Below, in pieces: positions 11,001 to 18,362 of a stretch of 56,761 nt of DNA. Both the position numbers and the translations under genes were made by a program. The notes under the pieces were generated by a model. The model made no database searches and was not told the origin of the DNA. It saw nothing but the letters and a program-made list of their open reading frames with translations. This DNA is from an uncultured Verrucomicrobiales bacterium (lineage in GTDB: Bacteria > Verrucomicrobiota > Verrucomicrobiia > Verrucomicrobiales > DEV007). Where the stretch lies: assembly GCA_938082635.1 (NCBI GenBank), contig CALLLI010000134.1, forward strand, positions 1 to 56,761, given 5' to 3'. Numbering within the stretch: the first letter of the stretch is position 1; each line of letters opens with the position of its first letter.

Positions 11001-12077
11001 CCTGCAGGAGGAGGCGGAGGGATCAACAATCAGGGAACATTGACAATGGAACGTGTCGCTGTGGTTGGGAATCAGAGTAGCCGGGGTGGAGGGCTCTACA
11101 ATTCCGGGGCAGAGGCGATGGCTTTGGTGATTGACTGCACCTTCGCTGGTAACCTTTCCAATCGAGGAGGCGGGGTTTCCCAGCGAGGTGGCGACATGAA
11201 GCTGATCAACGTAACCATCTCCTCTAACACGGTTCCTACCATGGACGGTGGAGGTGGTGTCTACATGACAGCGCCAGTGTTGTTTGAAAACACTATCGTC
11301 GCGGGAAACAGTTCCAACGATGAACCTGATATTCGAAATAATGGTGGGACAGTCATAAGTGCGGGGATCAATTTGATTGGTGTGAATGAGAGTGTGGAGA
11401 CTGAGTTTCCTGAAGGTGCTTTTGTCGGAACCGTGTCATCGCCTGTCGATCCGGGATTGGCACTGGTGGGCGATTACGGAGGGTTGACTCGGTCGATGGC
11501 ATTGTCGGTGGGCAGCCTGGCTAGAGACAATGGTTTGGTAACTGCGCAGACGCCGACCGTCGATCAGCGTGGTGTCACTCGTGTGTTAGGCTCGGGGCTT
11601 GATATCGGTGCCTATGAGGCTGGAGGACCAGACCCTCTTTACTATGCCTGGATCGCCGAACAATTGCCGACCGGCAGCAATTTGTCTGTAGGAGAAGACT
11701 ATGATGGGGACGGCATATCCAACTTGCGGGAGTATGGTTTTCAGGGTGATCCAGCGGTGGCCACGTTTGATCCGCAGATTGGAGAACTCGTTACTAACGG
11801 TAGTTCAGGACAGGACCACCTCTTGGTCGCGTTCCCGCATCGTCTGGATGCGGCCGACCTTGTTTTTGAAGTGCGGGCAGCGAGCGGGGTTTCTGAACTC
11901 GCTGATGGTGGGGATCACCTCGTTGTTTATCGTTTCGAGAATGGTTCGATGACGGAGAGTTCTGGCTTTGTCAGCCGAAACGATGGGGTTAGCCCTCCCG
12001 TGATCGAGGTGATGGATACCCAATCGACGACGTCCAACGAGCGTCGTTTCCTTCAGCTCAGGACAATCCTGAAGTAG
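5040..12077 (+). CDS. Giant secreted lamin-tail / CotH / cadherin-like / beta-helix protein
   Basis: A 2345-residue extracellular multidomain protein. The start is TTG: the frame has a stop at 5019-5021, no ATG lies between, and a signal peptide (LCLFLLSCQLAGAA) begins right after the TTG. Approximate order: lamin-tail domain (215-355), chitobiase C-terminal-like domain with YTTDGSEPTS (362-440), CotH kinase-like domain (455-840; contains GLVWDAEATF and EDWGNNNW), second chitobiase-like domain (864-945), three more lamin-tail domains (950-1447), four cadherin-like beta-sandwich repeats (about 1450-1863), a CSLREA-like segment (VSLREAIE), a right-handed beta-helix with the choice-of-anchor ending DIGAYE (about 1865-2190), a calcium-type motif DYDGDGISNLREY, and the C-terminal module ending RRFLQLR. 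CotH domains phosphorylate spore-coat proteins in Bacillus, but in PVC bacteria the role of such proteins is unknown. Surface attachment or matrix function is likely. Confidence 0.9.
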   Translation: MKISVCSSKILCLFLLSCQLAGAAVRVNELSAATSTRLLSFAENGSPSLGTTVAWNLQDYDATAWITASTPINWDDTAGLRDQMRLITPSLYVRREFNVSAADAASSQTLNLDLDVDFGYVAYLNGVEVARRNLGPVDAFIAFDHLAYNGGVGGLQSRDLGPANGHLFEGQNVLAIQIHTYALNRSVSVASGLSVSGGSSLVTMTDSFDYLVGLTEPSGGVYDLLAPEADGDINHEDWIELYNDGASSVDLSGWGLSDNPQSPLKWTFPNGTTIPADGFLVLMADGSGAVGNFLHTTFSLAASGGAVVLSDASGTIQHSVNPYPEQDYFHTYGWTAGNVWQHLKIGTPGAANISTGQEDIVAKPDFSVMGGFYDSAVTVLLATTTPGGTIRYTTDGSEPTSTNGSAYSSSLNFTGPTVLRARTFLSGALSSEVATETYLIYDPLGLLAFLRDNPAVSISGDDSRTVYDDNGITSEGEVGQDGAYALRLLRGRFTERQANLEFLYPGNPAGSSVSTGAGIRFAGSTHSRNVADMSMLDFSPWPINYNTRPSMNLFLRDDYGAKSVSGENLIPDSAVTKQSTMRLRSGKNDTIVFTKDEIVRRAMADMGHPSAVGNFVNLWVSGEYKGMFNLTERYRKDYFQEFYDTSDEFDVISSGADSGDLVAWNAMRDYYANNDLTVLANYETFSTMLDIDNFIDFVLTIAYAVNEDWGNNNWAFARRRAPGGKFVGLVWDAEATFRGYNVDPETFNMYDSSDLDVDVTGDDNPTGEIFTALRHSPEFKLRFADRMAEHLFHEGALEESMWVQRQTALRVQIEETWEYLSDSNYRDAFLIEWFGLRLTGLLASGEEEGFWSQTDPSIMPLPPEFSQHGGNITAGFDLTITNPNSGTVSEVYYTLDETDPRVLGGALAGGAQLYSGAIDLDGFTGVVSARAFVDGVWGPIQDATFVSPIPPPLRITELMYHPEDPSPAEIGMGFVSGDDFEYMELRNVGVNDLDVSSYALTAGVQFDFATSTLTTLGPGQRVLVVRNLVAFEARFGTGLPVIGTYTGGLKNSSEQILLAGPGGVLVHDFTYSDAWYPTTDGDGFSLEIIDDTAATSTWAMAGSWQPSGSIGGSPGTDASGALLPPVGSIVINEVLTHSDGPEGDWIELHNVSGNSIDISGWFLSDDPGTPLKYEIGASATLAANGYIVFNARDHFGPASTDPGMLSPFGLSEKGDEVVVSSGSGGSQTGYQEQESFAGADNGVTFGRHTLSDADVVFTTLETPTQGSLNSDPLVGPVVISEINYNPAFAGYEYIKILNPGATAVPLYDVAVPANTWQMTNGIDFTFPTAVSLSPGAHLVLVPFDPDASPSDLSSFVALYGIGTGVEIFGPYAGGLSNAGERVSLSKTGTPDPLRPNEIPLIVVDSVKYNDVAPWPTEPDGNGEVLARIDSAVIGDEPTNWEGVVTRVPSGGNANLVSLALSAGTLAPAFDPDTLAYTAEVDSLIDSVSLVPTAADGDATIEVRVNGGSYVAVSSGASSGLLLLSYGGNPIDVRVTSMNGMTVKTYTSVVTRQDPSNNADLSDLELSVGTLTPLFDSSVTSYAAAVDHVATTITVTATADDPGATLAVRVNGGSYVSVGSGIQSPALTASAVANPVDVRVTAEDGSDLVYTVVVNRSASANANLAALELSVGTLSPVFDGATVVYGASVLFASDSLTVTPTAADLSASLRVRVNGGTFVPVASGNASNLLALAVGDNVIDVEATAEDGTTIKIYTVTVSRAVAGNADLVGLAVSVGALSPVFDTEIESYDVAVTFDVPSIAVTATVDDVTSSLEVRVNGSAYAFITSGVASGLLALDPGSNLVNVRVTAADGVTQRVYTIAVTRILRVTTLIDEDDGIDVSGVSLREAIEEPGAVIDFDPSLDDGIIVLTEGRITIEKSVLIDASSLPNGIKVSGNDITRVLRVLSGNAVTLNRVSIIGGMTDSSNGAGIKNEGNLTLVDLEISGNAAPAGGGGGINNQGTLTMERVAVVGNQSSRGGGLYNSGAEAMALVIDCTFAGNLSNRGGGVSQRGGDMKLINVTISSNTVPTMDGGGGVYMTAPVLFENTIVAGNSSNDEPDIRNNGGTVISAGINLIGVNESVETEFPEGAFVGTVSSPVDPGLALVGDYGGLTRSMALSVGSLARDNGLVTAQTPTVDQRGVTRVLGSGLDIGAYEAGGPDPLYYAWIAEQLPTGSNLSVGEDYDGDGISNLREYGFQGDPAVATFDPQIGELVTNGSSGQDHLLVAFPHRLDAADLVFEVRAASGVSELADGGDHLVVYRFENGSMTESSGFVSRNDGVSPPVIEVMDTQSTTSNERRFLQLRTILK
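9386..10630 (+). repeat. Four tandem cadherin-like beta-sandwich repeats (coding)
   Basis: Four coding repeats of about 104 residues (units starting near 9386, 9705, 10016 and 10327) lie inside the giant secreted protein gene. Each unit opens with NADL..LxLSVGTL.P.FD, has a central VRVNGGSYV and closes with DVRVTAEDG...YTVVV.R, the pattern of the cadherin-like beta-sandwich family (PF12733 type). The units differ at many positions, so this is an old duplication and not a recent unstable array. Confidence 0.85.
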
Positions 12078-12103
12078 TTTACATCTGACGGGCTAAACCG
12101 GCT

Positions 12104-13813
12104 CTAGCGGGCGATGTCCAACTGCTCTTCCAGTTTCACAAAGCTCTGGCTCAGAGGGTTGCCAGGAACCGCATTCCAGAGACGGAAACCTAGAGGACGT
12201 TGGTCGAAATTGCGGCTGGTGGTCTCACCGCTGACCATCTGGATTTCTTTGTAGGTGTTGGCGATGTAGCGGTGGGTGTGGCCGGAGAGGTGAGCGATGA
12301 CTCCAAAGTCTTCGAACAGAACGAGGAGCTCTTTGCGCTTGGCCATGGGAAGGTTCATGTAGGATTCGCCTTCGTTGGGGCCATCGGCAAAGAGAGGATA
12401 GTGGGTGACGACAATGATAGGCTGATTCTTCGACTTGGCTTCTGCGAGCGTCTGGATGAACCAGGTGTCGTGTTTCTCGGATTCGCCCCGGACCGGAGCT
12501 TTCCAGAGTTGAGAGTTGGCCACGGTGAAGGTGTAGCCCTTGTGTTCGACGGCGTAGTAGTCTTTGCCGACTTTCTGTCGGTATTGTTTCAACGAGGCTA
12601 GCGTAGGTTGATTCTCCACGTCGTGGTTTCCTGCAGCACAGTGACAGGGGATCTTGAACTTGGCTTTGATGCGATTGAAATCGCGGAAAGACGTGTCATT
12701 GGCGTCTTGCACAAGGTCACCACAAATGAAGACCAAGTCTGGGTTGAGCGTATTGATCTGGACGACGGCGCGTTCGAAGGCCTCGACGTCATGTGCATAG
12801 CCGCCCATGCCGAGTTGTGTGTCACACATTTGCACAAACTTGAAGCCTTCCTCTGTCGGCTCTAGTGGACGTCGGAGCTTGCCTTTCCAATCGCGCATGG
12901 TGTCTTCGGTCCCAACCCTACCTTCTGCATTGGTGATGCCATCGCCAACGAGTTGAAGAAACGGATCTGCCTTCTCTCGCATTGCCCAGGCCATGGCTCG
13001 GAAGAGGATGATGCGAAATTCAGGGTCGTAGTAGGTGAAGGTGTTGTGGCCGGTGGTTGTTCCGAAGACTCGGCCTTTACCACGTTCCAATGTCCAAAAC
13101 ATGGGCGACACTTCTTTCGAGAGTTGATCTGGTGGAATGAGGCCTGGACTATGCCCAGGCCGTCCCGTGCGAACATGGCCTAACACCTGCACGTCTTCTA
13201 GTTGATTGAGCTTCCAATAGAACTCATCGACAATGCGTAGCGTCTTCGGGAAGCCTTGAAAGATTTCGTGATCTTGCTTCACCGTGATGTCTTCGAAGAT
13301 AGCGCCCCACTCTGATCGGCCTTCGTCCCACGCCATGCCCAGGCACTGTGATAGCTTCTTGCCTTCTTCTGCTGGGCGGATGATCGCCGTTTCATGCAAG
13401 GCGACCACGCCGCCGCCTCGCTGGACGTAGGCGTTGAAGTCACTATACTGTTCTGCTGTCAATTGTGGCAGATGAAGGTACATGGCCACGAGATCGGCTT
13501 TCTCGAATTGCGCTTTGCTAGGGAAGAGGTAGGCCGTCTCTACAGTGACCTCTGGCACTTTTGCGAGGAGACCAGTCATTAGGTCGCGCACACGAAGGTA
13601 GTCGTGTGCTCCAGGACGGTGCCCGCCATCGTAACCCCACACCCACACAATGTGACGAGGTTTCGAGGGTGCGTCCTTGGTCAAGGGGCCCATGATGGTC
13701 TCCAAGTGATTCATGGAGACAAGTGGCTTGGGCTTCTGCCACTCATGCTGAGCGGTGGCAAAGGACGCCGCGAGAAGCGATACGAGGACGAGGAAACGAA
13801 CGGGCATGGCCAA
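12104..13813 (-). CDS. Secreted ThuA-like domain fused to calcineurin-like phosphoesterase
   Basis: A 569-residue secreted protein with signal peptide (FLVLVSLLAASFATAQ). Residues about 50-280 are ThuA/GATase-like: they include IVWVWGYDGGHRPGAHDY, YVQRGGGVVALH and a late GHNTFTYYDPEFR, as in trehalose-utilisation-type domains. Residues about 305-540 are a metallophosphoesterase domain: CDTQLGMGG (a D-x-Q form of the first metal motif, as in CPPED1-like enzymes, not D-x-H), CGDLVQD, GNHD, THYPLF and GHTHRY. The metal ligands of a binuclear phosphoesterase are otherwise all present, so the enzyme is probably active; the substrate is unknown. The gene converges with the giant gene (26-base gap), and a secreted protein gene lies upstream on the same strand. 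Confidence 0.88.
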   Translation of the reverse strand: MAMPVRFLVLVSLLAASFATAQHEWQKPKPLVSMNHLETIMGPLTKDAPSKPRHIVWVWGYDGGHRPGAHDYLRVRDLMTGLLAKVPEVTVETAYLFPSKAQFEKADLVAMYLHLPQLTAEQYSDFNAYVQRGGGVVALHETAIIRPAEEGKKLSQCLGMAWDEGRSEWGAIFEDITVKQDHEIFQGFPKTLRIVDEFYWKLNQLEDVQVLGHVRTGRPGHSPGLIPPDQLSKEVSPMFWTLERGKGRVFGTTTGHNTFTYYDPEFRIILFRAMAWAMREKADPFLQLVGDGITNAEGRVGTEDTMRDWKGKLRRPLEPTEEGFKFVQMCDTQLGMGGYAHDVEAFERAVVQINTLNPDLVFICGDLVQDANDTSFRDFNRIKAKFKIPCHCAAGNHDVENQPTLASLKQYRQKVGKDYYAVEHKGYTFTVANSQLWKAPVRGESEKHDTWFIQTLAEAKSKNQPIIVVTHYPLFADGPNEGESYMNLPMAKRKELLVLFEDFGVIAHLSGHTHRYIANTYKEIQMVSGETTSRNFDQRPLGFRLWNAVPGNPLSQSFVKLEEQLDIAR

Positions 13814-13866
13814 ACGGTACCCAATTTCACTCCGCGAGGCGAGTGTTGGTTTGGAAGAGTGTCGCC

Positions 13867-14778
13867 TTACTCGATCTCCAACTGAAGACGGATGAATCGG
13901 CGCTCGTTGTTCGTCAAGGGGGTGCGATCTCGAACGATGAGAACATTTGCAGATTCTCGGATGATGCTGACCTCTTGGTTTGAATGAGACCAGTAGCGTA
14001 GATCGGTAGAGACTTGAACGCGGTATTTCAGAACATGGTTCGGCGCTTTGGTCACGGTCATTTCTAGTGTGTTGTCGGCTGAGACCGCTACAGTTGTCTT
14101 GTAAGTGTCATCGGCGATAAGAGGATTCGTATCAAAAGCCATCTCATCGAGGTTTGTCTTTCCATCGCCATCTGGATCGCCCAACCAATCCGCAGTGCCG
14201 TTGGCGATCTCTGCGGCCGAGAAATGGCGCATTTGCCAGTCTGAACCTGTGATCCAGGGAATGGGATTGTTGGTAGCTACCGAACCTGTTTGCAGGAAGA
14301 ACGGTGTGCCACTGTCATTGACCTGACCAAGAATGACATGAGAGGCGTTTTTCACCGTCCAAGATACAGGCGGGTTGGCTCCGCCGACGGTAGGCCACTT
14401 CCAGCTCGTATTGGTGAGGAGTACCCATTCTCCTGCATGCGCGAGTGAGAGTCCCCAGAGGTAACCTTGCGATGCGGAATCGAATGGGGTGACGTTGGTC
14501 TCGATGATGTAGCTTCCAGCGACAATCTGGGTCGAAGGGTTGTAGGGCGCTCGCTGAGCAACCCGCCAGTGGGTTGCCCATTCTGCGGTGTTGGTGCTGG
14601 TCGGGACGAAGCTATCGTCGAATACACCGAGCTCGAAGACAAAGGAATCATCTAGAGCTGTGCCGTCGCTGCGCTGATGGACGGAGAAAGCCGAGCTCGA
14701 CCAGTCGATTTGCCCACCATGCGCTGGATCAGGGAGGAGGGCCGTCAGAAGCAGGTAGGCGAGGACAGGCAGGCGCAT
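13867..14778 (-). CDS. Secreted protein with calcium-motif C-terminal module
   Basis: A 303-residue secreted protein of unknown function. The signal peptide is MRLPVLAYLLLTALLPDPAHG. Residues about 25-190 form a beta-rich region containing WATHWRVAQRAPYNP and WVLLTNTSWKWPTVGG, common to small PVC secreted proteins. Near residue 205 comes the motif GDPDGDGKTNLDEMAF (dockerin/EF-hand-like calcium loop), followed by a short beta domain with YRVQVSTDLRYW and the terminus RRFIRLQ. The same arrangement ends several other secreted proteins in this window. The gene lies 53 bases upstream of the ThuA-phosphoesterase gene on the same strand and may share its transcript. Confidence 0.75.
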   Translation of the reverse strand: MRLPVLAYLLLTALLPDPAHGGQIDWSSSAFSVHQRSDGTALDDSFVFELGVFDDSFVPTSTNTAEWATHWRVAQRAPYNPSTQIVAGSYIIETNVTPFDSASQGYLWGLSLAHAGEWVLLTNTSWKWPTVGGANPPVSWTVKNASHVILGQVNDSGTPFFLQTGSVATNNPIPWITGSDWQMRHFSAAEIANGTADWLGDPDGDGKTNLDEMAFDTNPLIADDTYKTTVAVSADNTLEMTVTKAPNHVLKYRVQVSTDLRYWSHSNQEVSIIRESANVLIVRDRTPLTNNERRFIRLQLEIE

Positions 14779-14857
14779 TCTTTCATGAAAGCGCTTTAGT
14801 AGCCCAACTCAACCTCAAAAGTCTTTTAAATATAGAAATTAAAGCTGACGGTAAGGC

Positions 14858-15067
14858 TTATTTGCCCCGGCTGCCCTTGGTATTCATCGACATGATGCTG
14901 GTGCCGTGGAAGACGACTCCGGATCCGCCCGTGATAATGCGCTTTACTGGAAGGCCCGTTTCCGGGTCCTCAGTAAGGGGGGGATCGGCCATCTTCTGCT
15001 GAACCTCGAAACGTCGGGGCTTCTCATCGGGATTCTGGGGAATGGTTTCGTAGATATAAGTCGTCAT
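14858..15067 (-). CDS. FmdB-like small protein lacking zinc-binding cysteines
   Basis: A 69-residue protein. It aligns with FmdB/zinc-ribbon regulatory proteins: these begin MPTYEYxCxxCG, have a middle PLTxCPxCGGPVxRLI, and end GGxGFIFKG. Here the pattern is MTTYIYET, FEVQQKMADPPLTEDPETG, PVKRIITGGSGVVFHG. All four cysteines of the ribbon are absent (two replaced by Asp and Thr in EDPETG), yet the rest of the scaffold is kept. I chose the start at 15067 because the family begins at MTTYIYE; an upstream Met at 15151 would add an unrelated leader. It is divergent from the Bax-inhibitor gene. The function is unknown. Confidence 0.8.
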   Translation of the reverse strand: MTTYIYETIPQNPDEKPRRFEVQQKMADPPLTEDPETGLPVKRIITGGSGVVFHGTSIMSMNTKGSRGK

Positions 15068-15205
15068 GACGCGAAAGAGTTGGCTGAGTAGAATGTGCGC
15101 TACAAATTGTAATGGCTCAAGAAGGCTTTCGCGACGCTCTATCGGAAACACTTGCCCCCGCTTCGGGAGGCGGTAGTTTCACACAACCTTTAAACCAACA
15201 GATTC

Positions 15206-15916
15206 ATGAATATCGAATCCTACAACAACCCATACACCGTCGCCGAAGCGCAACCAACCGAGCGCGCGGCCTTCATTAGAAATACTTATCTCCACCTGGC
15301 GATGGCCGTGATGGCGCTGATCGCCGTCGAGGCGGTCTTGCTTCAGATTCCGGCCATGCGGACTTTGGCCATGAATATGATCGGAGTCTATATGTGGCTC
15401 GTGGTAATCGGCCTCTTTATGTTTGTCAGCCATATGGCGACCAAGTGGGCGAGCTCCGGAAGCTCACGTGGGACGCAATATGCTGGCCTAGGACTCTACA
15501 TCCTAGCTCAAGCAGTTATCTTCATGCCTCTTCTCATGATTGCTTCCATGAAGACGGGCGACAATCGTCTTATCGTGAAGGCTGGCATGATCACAGGTGG
15601 CCTCTTCCTTGGCCTTACGGTAGTGACCTTCATCACGAAGAAAGACTTCTCGTTCCTTGGTTCGATCATCTCGGTTGGCGCGTTTATTGCCTTGGGATTC
15701 ATTCTGGCCGGCGTGATCTTTGGATTCTCGTTAGGCTTGTTCTTCTCGGGAGCCATGGTCTTGCTGATGGCTGGTAGTATTCTCTATCAAACATCTAATA
15801 TCATGCATCACTACAGCACCACGCAGCACGTGGCGGCATCGCTCGCTTTGTTTGCGAGTGTGGCTACACTCTTCTGGTATGTGTTGCAGTTCTTGATGTC
15901 CATGAGCAGCGATTAA
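15206..15916 (+). CDS. Bax inhibitor-1/YccA family membrane protein
   Basis: A 236-residue inner-membrane protein with seven predicted hydrophobic helices, matching the BI-1/YccA/TMBIM family in length and helix spacing. Recognisable features are the opening FIRNTYLHLAMAVMALIAVE and the late segment IGFSLGLFFSGAMVLLMAG-like helix followed by SILYQTSNIMHHYST and a final aromatic helix. Family members act as calcium-leak channels or interact with FtsH in E. coli; the role here is unknown. The gene stands alone, divergent from the FmdB-like gene, and is followed by a strong hairpin. The start is the first Met after an AT-rich leader; no Shine-Dalgarno is evident. Confidence 0.9.
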   Translation: MNIESYNNPYTVAEAQPTERAAFIRNTYLHLAMAVMALIAVEAVLLQIPAMRTLAMNMIGVYMWLVVIGLFMFVSHMATKWASSGSSRGTQYAGLGLYILAQAVIFMPLLMIASMKTGDNRLIVKAGMITGGLFLGLTVVTFITKKDFSFLGSIISVGAFIALGFILAGVIFGFSLGLFFSGAMVLLMAGSILYQTSNIMHHYSTTQHVAASLALFASVATLFWYVLQFLMSMSSD

Positions 15917-15946
15917 TCGCTGCCTGACATTCACAGCAAGATCTCG

Positions 15947-15976
15947 CGAAGGCGCCTTGGAAACAAGGTGCCTTCG
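15947..15976 (+). terminator. Rho-independent-type terminator hairpin
   Basis: Arms CGAAGGCGCCTTG and CAAGGTGCCTTCG, a 13-base-pair stem with one G-U pair and a GAAA loop, lie 31 bases after the Bax-inhibitor stop codon. The following sequence (TTGCGTTT) is only moderately T-rich. Its position downstream of a lone gene makes transcription termination the best reading. Confidence 0.65.
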
Positions 15977-16137
15977 TTGCGTTTGGCGCGAAGACTTGTC
16001 ACCGCTTTTAGAGGTCGTCGAAGCTTGCTGAGCGGGTAGGTTGGCATTCGTTAGCACGGGGACTGACGAGGATCCTTCTCCAGCCGTAGCCCGCCAGCCG
16101 GGACAAGTCTCCAGCGCTCCACGGAAAGCTTCGCCTT

Positions 16138-16917
16138 CTATTCTGCGGTCCGCGTGGCGCCTTCCGCTTTCATCGATGCCTGATCGAGCCGTTGCCGTAC
16201 GCGTTTGGCGATCTCGGTTTCCTCTTTCAGTCTGAGGACGACTTCCCCCAATGCTTGGCCGCGTTCGGGCAGGTCGAGGCTGGTAGGATGAAGGATGGCG
16301 TCAAGGTTGTAGCGCGTTTCGCGGAGCGTCTTGTAGGCTTGAGAAATGCCACTGACGAGTTCGCGTTGATGATCCTCCAACTTAGATTTCTGCTCATCGG
16401 AAATCTGAAGGTCAGGGCGAGCTAGGCGGCCTTGCACTTGAGCGAGATCGTCCAATTCATCGGCAACTCCAAAGCAGAGGGCATCCACGATGGCTTCGAC
16501 GTCGCCTGCCGATTCTGGAATGTCCTCGCCTTTTGAGATTTCTTGTTCAATCTCGCGCTTGAGTTCAACGAACTTGCCTAACGTGATTGCCAAGTCGCTT
16601 GCGCGGCTCTTGCGCAGGCTTTCTAAACGCTGTGTCATGGCGTCTTCTTGCTTCAAGTTAGACTTCTTGATGAAACGCTTGAGAATGCGTTTCTCAAGAG
16701 CTGTGCCAGTCAGTCGCCAGTAATACCACAACGCTAGGGTTGTCACCATCACGAGAATGAGGCTGATGTACCACGCGGGTTTGAGAATGAAGAGGAGCAG
16801 TCCAAGGGGGCCGTAAACGGCCCAGGTGACAGGGGACGAGAGTCGGGCGAGCCACTTGCGTGTCTGAATTTCTTCCTCGGCGATGGGAAGGCGGAATTTG
16901 CGGGAAACGGATTTCAT
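16138..16917 (-). CDS. Two-helix membrane protein with coiled-coil tail, unknown function
   Basis: A 259-residue protein I do not recognise. Residues about 25-70 contain two adjacent hydrophobic helices (SPVTWAVYGPLGLLLFI; AWYISLILVMVTTLALWYYW). The remaining roughly 190 residues are highly charged and helical (for example LESLRKSRASDLAITLGKFV and ELKREIEQEISKG), probably a cytoplasmic coiled coil. It may tether a cytoplasmic helical domain to the inner membrane. It is separated from the sulfatase pair by a strong hairpin, so it is probably a separate transcription unit or a reduced read-through product. No family assignment can be supported. Confidence 0.7.
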   Translation of the reverse strand: MKSVSRKFRLPIAEEEIQTRKWLARLSSPVTWAVYGPLGLLLFILKPAWYISLILVMVTTLALWYYWRLTGTALEKRILKRFIKKSNLKQEDAMTQRLESLRKSRASDLAITLGKFVELKREIEQEISKGEDIPESAGDVEAIVDALCFGVADELDDLAQVQGRLARPDLQISDEQKSKLEDHQRELVSGISQAYKTLRETRYNLDAILHPTSLDLPERGQALGEVVLRLKEETEIAKRVRQRLDQASMKAEGATRTAE

Positions 16918-16927
16918 CGATCAAGAG

Positions 16928-16949
16928 AGTCGCCCCTTGCGGGGCGACT
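16928..16949 (-). terminator. Perfect GC-rich hairpin between sulfatase and membrane protein genes
   Basis: A perfect nine-base-pair stem, AGTCGCCCC / GGGGCGACT with a TTGC loop, lies 16 bases past the end of the first sulfatase gene in the direction of transcription and just before the membrane protein start. There is no real T-run, so it may be a partial terminator or an mRNA 3'-end stabiliser. Confidence 0.55.
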
Positions 16950-16964
16950 TGCCGCACAGTGGAC

Positions 16965-18356
16965 TCAGTCTCCGCGTGAGCAAGAGGCTTGCCAAGCCTG
17001 AGCTGCTTGCTGCATGGCGAGGGCTTTGTCAGGCAGCGTTGTGGCGAGATTCTTCGATTCGCCTGGATCTTTCTCCAAATCATAGAGTTCGAGGTCCTTG
17101 GGAGATTTCTCTCGGAAGAGGAGCTTCATCGTCCCCTCGTGCCATGCGACCGTTCCTTTGGATTGGAAACCAATGGGGGCTTTGCGCTCCGCTGTGGCAT
17201 TGTCGATCGCTTTCATGAGGCTGATTCCATCAAGGGCGCGATCTGGTAAGGCGAGCCCGAGTACGTCGAAGACGGTGGGAAGGTAGTCGCTCGTCACGGC
17301 GGGGAATGCAGTTGTTCGTGCCTGCTTGATCTTGGCTGGCCACTCAAGTAGGCCTGGGACACGAACGCCGCCTTCGTAAAGGTCGCGTTTGCGACCTCTG
17401 AAGTTCCCGGCTGAGCCTGGTGACTTGGCATTGCCCTCGGGGCCGTTGTCGCTGCAGAACCAGACGATGGTGTCGTCAGCCACGTCCAGTTTCCGAAGAT
17501 GGGCACGAAGTCGGCCCACTTGCTCGTCGAGGGCCGTGATACAGCCGTAGTAGTTCCTCGTGTGGAGATCGTGTTCCTGATAGGGCGCTTGGTGGCGCTT
17601 GCTGGCGACAACTGGTAAATGAGGCGCATGGAACCAGACGACGGCAAAGAAGGGCTGTTTCGCGGAAGCAGAGTTCTCGATGAATGGCAGCGCCCGATCC
17701 ATGATGATCTTGGAGTCATCTTCTAACAAAGGCTCGTCCACCATGGTGCCTGTTTCTGTCCAGTAGTGAGTTCCATAAGGCTTCCCATCATCGTTTTCAG
17801 CGAGGGCATCCCAGCCAATTTTCAGAGAAGCTCCTTTCGGAAACTTCTTGGGAGCACGCAGGGGGGAATGTGTTGGAACTTTCGACTCGGTACTGAAGCA
17901 GACATCGAATCCATGGGCTTGAGGAGGTGAGAAATGAGCGACACCACGAGGACCACCACGATTAGCTTCTCTAACCGTCTTCGTAAGGGTTCCGAGATGC
18001 CATTTGCCGAAGTGACCGGTGGCGTAGCCTTGTGTTTTGAGTGTCTCTGACAGGGTGATTTCTTCGTTCTTTAGATGGCCTGTGTTGGCGTGCGTGATGC
18101 CATAGCGGAAAGGGTGCCGTCCCGTGAGGCAACTGCCTCGGGTGGGCGAGCAAACGGGTGCCGCCGCATAGAAACGCGAGAAGTTGAGCCCGTTTGCAGC
18201 CATCGCATCTAAGTGCGGTGTCTGAATGACGGTATTGCCATTGAAGCCGACATCCCCCCAGCCGAGGTCATCGGCCATGAGGAGAACGATGTTAGGTTTC
18301 GCCTCCGCTTGGAGAGTCCAGGCAGCGAGGAAGAGTCCCAGAAGACGAGTTGTCAT
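16965..18356 (-). CDS. Secreted formylglycine-dependent sulfatase (CxPxR type)
   Basis: A 463-residue type I sulfatase. Signal peptide MTTRLLGLFLAAWTLQAEA, then the metal-binding ADDLGWGD (Asp29, Asp30) and the formylglycine motif C69-S-P-T-R followed by GSCLTGRHPFRYGI. Later motifs include GKWHLGT and a second metal site FCSDNGPEG. The length is normal for the family. The enzyme removes sulfate esters, most likely from sulfated algal or animal polysaccharides, in the periplasm or outside the cell; the exact substrate is not evident. A formylglycine-generating enzyme or anSME is required for maturation and none is encoded in the window. It follows the second sulfatase gene after six bases, so the two form an operon. 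Confidence 0.93.
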   Translation of the reverse strand: MTTRLLGLFLAAWTLQAEAKPNIVLLMADDLGWGDVGFNGNTVIQTPHLDAMAANGLNFSRFYAAAPVCSPTRGSCLTGRHPFRYGITHANTGHLKNEEITLSETLKTQGYATGHFGKWHLGTLTKTVREANRGGPRGVAHFSPPQAHGFDVCFSTESKVPTHSPLRAPKKFPKGASLKIGWDALAENDDGKPYGTHYWTETGTMVDEPLLEDDSKIIMDRALPFIENSASAKQPFFAVVWFHAPHLPVVASKRHQAPYQEHDLHTRNYYGCITALDEQVGRLRAHLRKLDVADDTIVWFCSDNGPEGNAKSPGSAGNFRGRKRDLYEGGVRVPGLLEWPAKIKQARTTAFPAVTSDYLPTVFDVLGLALPDRALDGISLMKAIDNATAERKAPIGFQSKGTVAWHEGTMKLLFREKSPKDLELYDLEKDPGESKNLATTLPDKALAMQQAAQAWQASCSRGD

Positions 18357-18362
18357 CGCGGG

